DNA from: JACCUZ01 sp038246575
GTDB taxonomy: Bacteria; Actinomycetota; Actinomycetes; JACCUZ01
Length of the DNA: 7,637 nucleotides
Direction: 5' to 3'
NCBI GenBank assembly: GCA_038246575.1
Contig: JBBRVU010000192.1
Location: 1-7,637, forward strand
The position numbers were made by a program, and so were the translations under genes. The notes beneath the pieces are model-generated. The model had not been told where the DNA came from. It searched no databases and saw only the letters and a list, made by a program, of their open reading frames with translations. Positions 1 through 5,377 of this stretch are shown one piece after another. The stretch's first letter is position 1, and each line of letters starts with the position of its first letter.

Positions 1-888
1 GACCGGGTCGGTCACCATCCCCTCGGTGCGCGCCGCGACCCGCATGGCGTCCAGCGTCGAGTCGTCCGGGATGCCGTAGGTCCCCGCGTGGTAGCGCTCG
101 TCGAGCTCGATCTCGTCGGAGCGCAGCTCGCGACCGACGCCGATGAGAGCGGCCGTGGCGCGCGCGATGCGCGCGACCTGGTCGCGGGTCTCCGTCGGCT
201 TGGCGGACGCATCGATCCCGAGGATCCGGCGCGGGCGACCACCTGCCTCGGTGAGGGCGGCGAACCCCGCAACCATCCCGGCCTGCGTGCTCCCGGTCAC
301 CGCGCACACGATGACGGTGTCGAAGAAGACCCCGAGGGTCTGCTCCTGCTCCACCAGTTCATGGGCCCAGGACGCGAATCCCAGCCCGCCCAGGGGGTGG
401 TCGGAAGCGCCCGCGGGGATGGCGTACGGCGTGCCGCCGCGCTCCTCGATCTCGCGCAGCGCCTGCTCCCAGCTCTCCTTGAAACCGATGCCGAAGCCGG
501 CTCGGACCAGCCGGACGTCCGCACCGGCAAGACGGCTGATCAGGATGTTGCCGACCTTGTCATAGACCGCGTCTGGCCAGTCGACCCAGCTCTCCTGCAC
601 GAGGACGCACTTGAGGCCGACGCGCGCGGCCACGGCGGCCACCTGGCGGGTGTGGTTGGACTGCACGCCGCCGATCGACACCAGGGTGTCGCAGCCCCTG
701 GCGAGCGCGTCGGCGACGAGGTACTCCAACTTGCGGGTCTTGTTGCCCCCGTAGGCGATGCCCGAGTTGCAGTCCTCGCGCTTGGCCCAGACGGTGGCGC
801 CGCCGAGGTGCGCGGTGAGCCGCTCGAGCGGGTGCACGGGGGAGGAGCCGAACAGCAGCGGGTAACGCTCGAAGGAGGTCAGGGACAT
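1..888 (-). CDS. acdS: 1-aminocyclopropane-1-carboxylate (ACC) deaminase, 3' end cut by window edge
   Basis: This is a cytosolic PLP enzyme (fold type II) that splits ACC into 2-oxobutyrate and ammonia, lowering the ethylene precursor of plant hosts or supplying nitrogen. The 296 codons present are most of a protein usually about 337-340 residues long. They match the family end to end: N-terminal FERYPLLFG, AKREDCNSG (35-43), GGNKTRKLEYL (47-57) with the predicted PLP lysine K50, SIGGVQSNHTRQVAA (75-89), IPAGASDHPLGGLGF, VTGSTQAGMVAGF and IDASAKPTETRDQ. The window ends after TDPV, one residue before the Tyr-Glu pair that helps separate ACC deaminases from D-cysteine desulfhydrases, so that check is not possible here. 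The ATG at 888 has a GGAG eight nt upstream. A MarR gene lies 67 nt upstream on the same strand. The overall sequence match makes ACC deaminase much more likely than D-cysteine desulfhydrase. Confidence 0.95.
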   Translation of the reverse strand, partial: MSLTSFERYPLLFGSSPVHPLERLTAHLGGATVWAKREDCNSGIAYGGNKTRKLEYLVADALARGCDTLVSIGGVQSNHTRQVAAVAARVGLKCVLVQESWVDWPDAVYDKVGNILISRLAGADVRLVRAGFGIGFKESWEQALREIEERGGTPYAIPAGASDHPLGGLGFASWAHELVEQEQTLGVFFDTVIVCAVTGSTQAGMVAGFAALTEAGGRPRRILGIDASAKPTETRDQVARIARATAALIGVGRELRSDEIELDERYHAGTYGIPDDSTLDAMRVAARTEGMVTDPV

Positions 889-955
889 GGTCTGGGCTCC
901 GGATCGGCAGAGGAAGAGAGGCGAGGCTTATGGCTGAGCAAACCATGGGCCGGCG

Positions 956-1441
956 CTACCAGGCAGGTCGCAGCGCACCGGGCTCGGCGATCACCGCGAG
1001 GGCCTTGTCCAGGGCGGCGAACTGGGACGGCTTCAGTGACTCCCGCCAGCCGGCGACGGTCTCGGCGGCGGCATGCTCGGCGCCGACCGTGCAAGCACGT
1101 CCGCGGGCCGTGAGCGCGAGCAGCTGCGCCCGACCGTCGCGTGGATCCTCCCGGCGGGTGACGTAGCCCCGCGACTCGAGCGCAGTGACGAGCTGGCTGG
1201 CGGCCTGCTTGGTCACCGCCAGGTGCTTGGCGACGTCGGCGATGGTGGCGTCGCCGGAGCTGATGCGGACGAAGGCGAAGCCGTGGGCGGGCCGGACGTC
1301 GTCGAACCCGCGCCGGGCCAACCCGTCCTGGATGCCGTCGACGAGCTGTGTTGCCAGTCGCAGCACCGAGGTCGCCGTCCGCCAGTCCTGGTCCGCGCCC
1401 ATGGCATCGAGGTTGACACAGGGGGCGGGATCGCTGAGCAT
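956..1441 (-). CDS. MarR-family winged-helix transcriptional regulator
   Basis: A 161-residue DNA-binding regulator, close to the usual MarR length. The winged helix occupies about residues 50-112. The helix-turn-helix lies in TIADVAKHLAVTKQAASQLV (66-85), followed by LESRGYVTRREDPRDGRAQL, whose DPRDGR is the classic MarR wing signature. The flanking helices (20-45 and 120-152) should form the dimer interface. The ATG at 1441 has no Shine-Dalgarno site. A TACCTT hexamer six nt upstream suggests a leaderless message starting at this ATG, and a second in-frame ATG at 1402 is the alternative. The reading frame stays open upstream to 1618, but that part overlaps the divergent cupin gene and the operator, so I excluded it. 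The perfect inverted repeat at 1444-1460 is its likely operator. It is divergent from the cupin gene and lies upstream of acdS on the same strand. The ligand is unknown. Confidence 0.93.
   Translation of the reverse strand: MLSDPAPCVNLDAMGADQDWRTATSVLRLATQLVDGIQDGLARRGFDDVRPAHGFAFVRISSGDATIADVAKHLAVTKQAASQLVTALESRGYVTRREDPRDGRAQLLALTARGRACTVGAEHAAAETVAGWRESLKPSQFAALDKALAVIAEPGALRPAW
1413..1418 (+). promoter_or_regulatory. Consensus TTGACA, possible -35 for the cupin gene
   Basis: A perfect TTGACA lies inside the 5' end of the MarR gene, pointing toward the cupin gene. No good -10 follows at 17-18 nt. The best partial match, CATACA at 1439-1444, is at 20 nt. If used, transcription would start within or just after the inverted repeat. 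The support is only the hexamer and the orientation. Confidence 0.25.
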
Positions 1442-1443
1442 AC

Positions 1444-1460
1444 AGACAAGGTACTTGTCT
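1444..1460. promoter_or_regulatory. Perfect 17-bp inverted repeat, probable MarR operator
   Basis: AGACAAG-GTA-CTTGTCT has two 7-nt arms in perfect inverted repeat around a 3-nt centre. It sits in the 33-nt gap between the divergent MarR and cupin starts and ends 2 nt before the MarR ATG. Length, symmetry and position are those expected of an operator for a dimeric MarR protein. Binding would block the MarR promoter (autorepression) and hinder transcription into the cupin gene. It is more AT-rich than the surrounding coding sequence. That the neighbouring MarR protein binds here is inferred from context. Confidence 0.8.
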
Positions 1461-1476
1461 ATCGAGGAGAAGTCAT
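1448..1476 (-). promoter_or_regulatory. Candidate promoter of the MarR gene, leaderless type
   Basis: On the minus strand, TACCTT (1453-1448) fits the actinobacterial TANNNT -10 pattern and is followed by exactly six nt and then the ATG at 1441. ATGACT (1476-1471) stands 17 nt upstream as a moderate -35 match (four of six to TTGACA). The -10 element lies inside the inverted repeat, so repressor binding would occlude it. The missing Shine-Dalgarno site in front of the ATG fits a leaderless transcript. Confidence 0.45.
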
Positions 1477-1846
1477 GCCCGTCTTCCGCCACGACGACCC
1501 GGTGCTGTTCGAGACCCACGGCAGCCGGTTCTCCGCGTACGTGAACCCGACCAGAGGCTCCACCCAGCTCAGTGCCTGGCGGCTGGACGTGCCGGCCGAG
1601 ACCCGGGGCGTCGCTCACCGACCCAGCCGGGAGGAGGTGCTCCTGGTCCTCGCCGGTGAGCTGAGCGTCAGCGTTGACGGCGTGACCTCGGCGGTCCGCG
1701 TCGGTGATGTCGTCCTGGTGCCCGCCGACGCCGAGCTGCGCGTCGACTCCGGTGCGGCGGGCGCTTCGGCCTGGGTCACCACGACCCCCGGCCTCGAGGC
1801 CGTCACCGCGGACGGGACGCGCATCGTGCCGCCTTGGGCGAGCTAG
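1475..1846 (+). CDS. Small single-domain cupin protein
   Basis: A 123-residue beta-barrel protein of the cupin superfamily. Cupin motif 1 is seen as GVAHRPSREEVLLVLAGEL (45-63) and motif 2 as VRVGDVVLVPADAEL (74-88). Motif 1 keeps H48 and E53/E54, but the second histidine of the usual HxH is Pro50, and motif 2 lacks its histidine (PADAE where PxGxxH is expected). A normal metal site is therefore doubtful, and a binding or sensing role is as likely as catalysis. The ATG at 1475 has AGGAG five nt upstream (1465-1469). The reading frame is open further upstream, but those codons overlap MarR and carry no start signal. It is transcribed divergently from MarR across the inverted repeat, so it is probably the main target of that regulator. 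The substrate cannot be told from sequence. Confidence 0.87.
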   Translation: MPVFRHDDPVLFETHGSRFSAYVNPTRGSTQLSAWRLDVPAETRGVAHRPSREEVLLVLAGELSVSVDGVTSAVRVGDVVLVPADAELRVDSGAAGASAWVTTTPGLEAVTADGTRIVPPWAS

Positions 1847-1865
1847 TCGCCACGCGTCGTCCTAC

Positions 1866-1883
1866 GGGGAGCCATGGCTCCCC
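1866..1883. terminator. Perfect 18-bp palindrome between convergent genes, possible bidirectional terminator
   Basis: GGGGAGCCATGGCTCCCC reads the same on both strands and can fold as a 7-bp GC-rich stem with a CATG loop. It lies 20 nt after the cupin stop and 17 nt past the stop of the convergent minus-strand lipoprotein gene. The position suits a shared terminator for both units. No T tract follows on either side, so it would be a non-canonical actinobacterial-type hairpin. Confidence 0.55.
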
Positions 1884-1899
1884 ACGGCCAGTCCGAGAT

Positions 1900-2442
1900 T
1901 CATGGATGGCTGCACACGTCGGCGGTGAAGTCCTCGGCGCTGCGCCTCACGAGCTCCCGCACGTCCGGGTCGGCGTCGTTGGTGTAGACCATCCCAGGCT
2001 CCATAGTGGCAAGATCCACGTCACGGAAGGCCACCTGACCGAGCACCTCACGGTCCCCCTCGCCGACCGCCGTCGCGATGTACCCACGGTGCACAACCAC
2101 CCTGACTGCCTCCCCCGCCCACGGGCCGGCGGGCGCGTGCAGGACCAGCTCGCTGCTCCCTGACACCGGCGCGTTCGAGATCCAAGCCGCGACCTGCTCG
2201 TTCTCCTCGTCGACGGCCAGGCCCTCACGGTCGAAGAACAGGTCCACCCCGGCGGCCGCCCCCTCGCACGCCTGCACCACGACGACCGGCCGCTGCTCCT
2301 CGTCCACGGTCACCCCCAGCGCCCCGATCACCTCGACGTCGGGCGCGATGCAGCCGGACAGCGAGGCGACCACGAAAGTCAGCGCCGCCGCCGCTCCTGC
2401 CCTGTTGTTGCCGACAGCCACGTCCCGAGAGTGGCAGGTCAC
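1900..2442 (-). CDS. Predicted small lipoprotein of unknown function
   Basis: A 180-residue protein with a type II signal peptide: a short N-region with R6 and R16, a hydrophobic stretch AAAALTFVVAS (17-27) and the lipobox LSGC, giving lipidated Cys31. The mature part is acidic (TVDEEQRP, DREGLAVDEENEQ), ends DFTADVCSHP, and contains no domain I recognise. It should be exported and anchored on the outer face of the cytoplasmic membrane. The start is a GTG at 2442 overlapping the TGA of the upstream DUF6326 gene (GTGA, 4 nt), which implies translational coupling. A later in-frame GTG at 2421 is a possible alternative that would shorten the N-region. It is the last gene of its operon, converging on the palindrome at 1866-1883. 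Confidence 0.75.
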   Translation of the reverse strand: MTCHSRDVAVGNNRAGAAAALTFVVASLSGCIAPDVEVIGALGVTVDEEQRPVVVVQACEGAAAGVDLFFDREGLAVDEENEQVAAWISNAPVSGSSELVLHAPAGPWAGEAVRVVVHRGYIATAVGEGDREVLGQVAFRDVDLATMEPGMVYTNDADPDVRELVRRSAEDFTADVCSHP

Positions 2443-2912
2443 GGCTGCATCAGCTCGGCACTGAGCCCCGAGTCGTCAGGAGAGGAGCTCCGGCGCCACG
2501 TCCATGCGTACCGGAGGACGAGCGCGAGCATCGCCGCTTCGAGGCCGGCTGCAAGTGCGAAGTAGTAGGCCCACGATTCCCCGACAGCGTTGCTGACCGA
2601 GACGACGAGGTACAGCGGGGCCACGACGATGTTCGTTGTGCGGTTCGCGCGAGCCGGCAACGTCACCGACAGGAAGACCATCGAGATCGGGATCGCCATG
2701 AGGGCCAATGCTCCGACCGCCCAGGTCTGGGTGATCTCGAGTTCCCAGACCCTTCCGACCAGGATGTCGTCGATGACACCGGGCTGGTAGAACCCCAGGA
2801 TGTCCACGTAGGCGTACAGGAACATGAAGCTCGCCCAGAGCGAAGCGAGCTTGATCTGCACGGGCATCTTGATGCCCTCCGACGCCGCTGCGCGGTTTCC
2901 CTTCGTCTGCAT
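2439..2912 (-). CDS. DUF6326-type integral membrane protein
   Basis: A 157-residue protein with four predicted membrane helices at about 22-42, 63-83, 93-110 and 115-136. Sequence blocks I recognise from the DUF6326 family are LWASFMFLYAYVDILGFYQP (25-44), VWELEITQTWAVGALALMAIP (55-75), LPARANR (85-91) and NAVGESWAYYF (108-118). The family function is unknown. Two starts compete. The ATG at 2912 has AAAGGA seven nt upstream and gives the Lys-rich N-terminus I recall from homologues. The ATG at 2867 has a stronger GGAGG eight nt upstream and would remove 15 residues, leaving all four helices intact. I chose the longer form. The stop overlaps the lipoprotein start by 4 nt. The MMPL gene lies 132 nt upstream on the same strand, too far to assume one transcript. 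Confidence 0.85.
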   Translation of the reverse strand: MQTKGNRAAASEGIKMPVQIKLASLWASFMFLYAYVDILGFYQPGVIDDILVGRVWELEITQTWAVGALALMAIPISMVFLSVTLPARANRTTNIVVAPLYLVVSVSNAVGESWAYYFALAAGLEAAMLALVLRYAWTWRRSSSPDDSGLSAELMQP

Positions 2913-3044
2913 CAGGTTGTCCTTTCGTCGCCTGGTCGGCTGGTCCGACGAGGTAACGGATGCCCGCCGAGGATGCGCCCGCCCACCTCACGCGCCCTGG
3001 TCCGGCGGGGACGTCGAGAATCCGCAACCCCGGGCCGCGAAGGA
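2913..3044. other. 132-nt intergenic region between MMPL and DUF6326 genes
   Basis: It contains a direct repeat of CTGGTC (2932-2937 and 2940-2945) framed by the inverted arms CGTCG (2926-2930) and CGACG (2946-2950), just upstream of the DUF6326 start. This could be a regulator site or chance in GC-rich DNA. I see no convincing -35/-10 pair and no strong terminator hairpin after the MMPL stop, so whether the exporter and the downstream pair are co-transcribed stays open. Confidence 0.35.
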
Positions 3045-5204
3045 TCAGGAGGAGAGCGCGAGCTGATCTGATGCGAGGTCCACCTCCTTGTCACCAACGG
3101 TGGGGAGCCGTCGGTCGAGCCACCCGGGAATCCACCAGTTGGCGTCGCCAAGGAGCGTCATGGTCGCCGGCACGAGAACCATGCGCACGAGGGTCGCGTC
3201 CATGAAGATTGCCGTAGCCAGCCCGAGGCCGAACATCTTCGCGGCTGCGTCCTCACCGAGGACGAAGGCGAGGAACACCGAGATCATGATGAGCGCAGCC
3301 GACGTGATGACTCGCCCGGTCGAAGCAATGCCGTTGACGATCGACGTCTGGTTGTCGCCCGTGGCGATGTACTCCTCGCGGACCCGCGACAGGAGGAACA
3401 CCTCGTAGTCCATGGAGAGCCCGAAGAGGATCGCGAACATGAACATCGGGATGAAGGAGACGATCGGCACGGTCGACTCGAGGCCGATGAGACCGCCGGC
3501 CCAACCCCACTGGAACACCATGACCATCACGCCGTACGCCGCACCGACGCTGAGCAGGTTGAGGACCACGGCCTTGAGCGGCACCAGTACCGAGCGGAAG
3601 ACCAGCATCAGGAGGACGAACGACATCGCGAGCACCGCGGCGATCAGCACCGGGAGCCGTTCGTTGACGCGTGCGCCGACGTCGGCGAAGTTCGCTGTCT
3701 GACCACCGACGTGTGCGCGCGCCGGGCTGCCTGCGAGCACGCTGGGCAGCACCTGTGTGCGCAACCGCTCGACCGTGTCGTGCGTGGCGGCGTCCTGCGG
3801 CCCCGTGGTCGGGATCGCGACCACGACCGCCACACCGGCATCGGCATGCATCTCTGGGACACCGACCGAGGCGATCCCCGGGTCAACCCGCAACGCCGCC
3901 ACCAGCGGGTCGACCACAGTTGCATCGCCGGCGATGTCGATGGCCAACACCACCGGGCCGTTGCTCCCCGGACCGAACCCCTGAACGATGAGGTCGTAGG
4001 CCTGGCGCTCGGTACGGCCCTGCGGCAGCGCACCGTCGTCGGGGATGCCCGCACGTAGCGCCACCACGGGGGCGGCCAGACCGTGCAGCAGCACGGTGAC
4101 TCCCACCGCGTAGGGCCACGGGTTGCGGGTGACGTGACTGATCCATCGCGACCAGCCTGGGCTGACCGGACCGTCGGCGCCGCGGCGGCCCCGTCGGCGT
4201 CCACGCCGGTTGATGCGATGTCCGGCGAGACCCAGCAACGCAGGTAGCAGTGTGACCGAGATGCTCATCATGACGAGGACGACGACCGAGATCGCGATCC
4301 CACCCGCGGTCATGAACGGGACGCCGGCGACGACGAGCCCGAGGATCGCGACGACGACAACGCCGCCGGCCACCACCACAGGCTTGCCGGCCGTGGCCAG
4401 CGCTGTGCCGACCGACTCCTCGACCGGGAAACCACGAGCGAGGTAGTCACGGTGTCGGGTGAGGATGAACAGGGCGTAGTCGATGCCGACGCCAAGCCCC
4501 ACCATGGCCCCGAGGACCGGCGCCCAGCTCGGGATGTCGATGACGTTGGCAATCAGCGACATCGAGCTGACACCGACGGCGAGCCCGAGAACTGCGGTGC
4601 CCAGCGGGAGGGCCGTGGCCAGCAAGGACCCGAAGGCGATGAAGAGGATGAGCGCGGCCACGAGCAGACCGATGAGCTCGCCCAGGGCGGGCTGCGACTG
4701 CTCGAAGGCGAAGAAGAGGTCGCCACCCATCTCGATCCGCAGCGGGGACCCCGCCGCTGCCTCGGCACCGAATGCCTTGAGGTTGCTGAGGTCCTCGGCT
4801 GAGAGCTTGTCCACGAGCGGGTACTGCAGCCGGATGAGAGCGACGCGCCCGTCTGCCGACACGACGTCGGTCGTCCCCAGGACGTGGGGCAGTGTGGCGG
4901 CGGCGGCCTGCAGCTGCGCGAGTGCAGACCTCGCCTCGGCCGAGTCGAGGAACGTAGCGTGCTCGTCGAGCGGAGTCGCCACCACCTGAGCCGTCAGGCC
5001 GGCATCACCCGCTCCGGCGTCGGCCATCAGCTCGCTTGCCTGCTGGGAGTCGAGTCCCGGCACCTGCATGGAGTCCTTGAGACGGTGACCGAAGGTGCCG
5101 GAGGCCCCCACGACGACGACGGTGAGGACCAGCCAGCAGCCGATCACGACCCATGGGCGGCGGGCAGCCAGATGCCCCAGACGGTACAGAGACTGCGACA
5201 TCAT
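3045..5204 (-). CDS. MMPL-family (RND superfamily) membrane transporter
   Basis: A 719-residue proton-driven exporter of the MmpL type, with two homologous halves and about 12 helices. Helix 1 is at about 17-36, followed by an extracytoplasmic domain (37-172), a bundle of five helices (173-325), a basic cytoplasmic linker rich in RRGRRRGRR (331-345), a helix near 363-385, the second external domain (386-517) and a final bundle (518-685). Each half carries the proton-relay motif: GLGVGIDYALFILTRHRD with D242-Y243 and FGLSMDYEVFLLSRVREE with D599-Y600, equivalent to the Asp-Tyr pairs of mycobacterial MmpL3. The ATG at 5204 was chosen because AGGAGG stands seven nt upstream; a second ATG follows directly. 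The family exports lipids, pigments or hydrophobic drugs, and the substrate here is unknown. It is transcribed divergently from a two-component operon, its likely regulator. There is no TetR neighbour, unlike many MMPL loci. Confidence 0.95.
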   Translation of the reverse strand: MMSQSLYRLGHLAARRPWVVIGCWLVLTVVVVGASGTFGHRLKDSMQVPGLDSQQASELMADAGAGDAGLTAQVVATPLDEHATFLDSAEARSALAQLQAAAATLPHVLGTTDVVSADGRVALIRLQYPLVDKLSAEDLSNLKAFGAEAAAGSPLRIEMGGDLFFAFEQSQPALGELIGLLVAALILFIAFGSLLATALPLGTAVLGLAVGVSSMSLIANVIDIPSWAPVLGAMVGLGVGIDYALFILTRHRDYLARGFPVEESVGTALATAGKPVVVAGGVVVVAILGLVVAGVPFMTAGGIAISVVVLVMMSISVTLLPALLGLAGHRINRRGRRRGRRGADGPVSPGWSRWISHVTRNPWPYAVGVTVLLHGLAAPVVALRAGIPDDGALPQGRTERQAYDLIVQGFGPGSNGPVVLAIDIAGDATVVDPLVAALRVDPGIASVGVPEMHADAGVAVVVAIPTTGPQDAATHDTVERLRTQVLPSVLAGSPARAHVGGQTANFADVGARVNERLPVLIAAVLAMSFVLLMLVFRSVLVPLKAVVLNLLSVGAAYGVMVMVFQWGWAGGLIGLESTVPIVSFIPMFMFAILFGLSMDYEVFLLSRVREEYIATGDNQTSIVNGIASTGRVITSAALIMISVFLAFVLGEDAAAKMFGLGLATAIFMDATLVRMVLVPATMTLLGDANWWIPGWLDRRLPTVGDKEVDLASDQLALSS

Positions 5205-5247
5205 CGGTCGTCCTCCTGAGTCGTCGGCGACCGAGCGACCGCCATGT

Positions 5248-5276
5248 CCGTCAGCGTGGCGATGCCACGGGGACGG
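5248..5276. promoter_or_regulatory. 29-bp imperfect inverted repeat, candidate response-regulator operator
   Basis: CCGTC-AG-CGTGGC-GAT-GCCACG-GG-GACGG is symmetric about position 5262: 11 of 13 arm positions pair, including a perfect 6-3-6 core (5255-5269) and perfect outer 5-nt arms. It lies 44 nt upstream of the MMPL start, in the divergent region shared with the kinase/regulator operon. Such two-fold sites are typical for dimers of NarL/LuxR-type regulators. The link to the regulator at 6525-7181 is inferred from position. On RNA read toward the exporter it could also fold as a leader hairpin. Confidence 0.5.
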
Positions 5277-5281
5277 CACAT

Positions 5282-5342
5282 CGGCCGCAGGGCGGCCGGT
5301 TTCTCGTTCTCCGGAAGGGTGTGCGTCTGGTCCTTTCGGCCG
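5282..5342. repeat. Three phased CGGCCG hexamers
   Basis: CGGCCG occurs at 5282-5287, 5293-5298 and 5337-5342. The starts are 11 and 44 nt apart, multiples of about one helical turn, in the exporter/kinase divergent region. Short GC palindromes are common in such DNA, so this may be chance. Confidence 0.25.
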
Positions 5343-5364
5343 AGGCGCAACGCCGAAGGATCCC

Positions 5365-5377
5365 TAGGCTGGGGTCG
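5365..5377 (+). promoter_or_regulatory. -10 element for a leaderless histidine-kinase transcript
   Basis: TAGGCT (5365-5370) matches the actinobacterial TANNNT -10 and is followed by six nt and the GTG start, so transcription would begin at or next to the start codon. The same bases provide an in-frame TAG at 5365-5367, which limits how far upstream translation could start. No Shine-Dalgarno site is present and no clear -35 is visible, which suggests an activated promoter. Just upstream, TTCGGC (5335-5340) and GCCGAA (5352-5357) form an inverted repeat that a regulator could use. Confidence 0.5.

Noticed and set aside
889..955. A terminator or separate promoter between MarR and acdS
   Set aside because: Only a weak imperfect hairpin and no convincing -35/-10 pair are visible; left open rather than called.
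88..1113. A 341-codon plus-strand frame across acdS and the MarR 3' end
   Set aside because: It is antisense to two clear protein families, has low-complexity Arg/Ala/Gly composition and spans the 67-nt gap between real genes. It is a shadow of GC-rich codon use.
1442..1618. N-terminal extension of MarR by 59 residues
   Set aside because: It would run through the operator and the start of the cupin gene, has no ribosome site and does not resemble MarR N-termini.
5205..5279. N-terminal extension of the MMPL protein by 25 residues
   Set aside because: The ATG at 5204 has AGGAGG seven nt upstream, and the added residues are unlike the start of MMPL proteins and overlap the inverted repeat.
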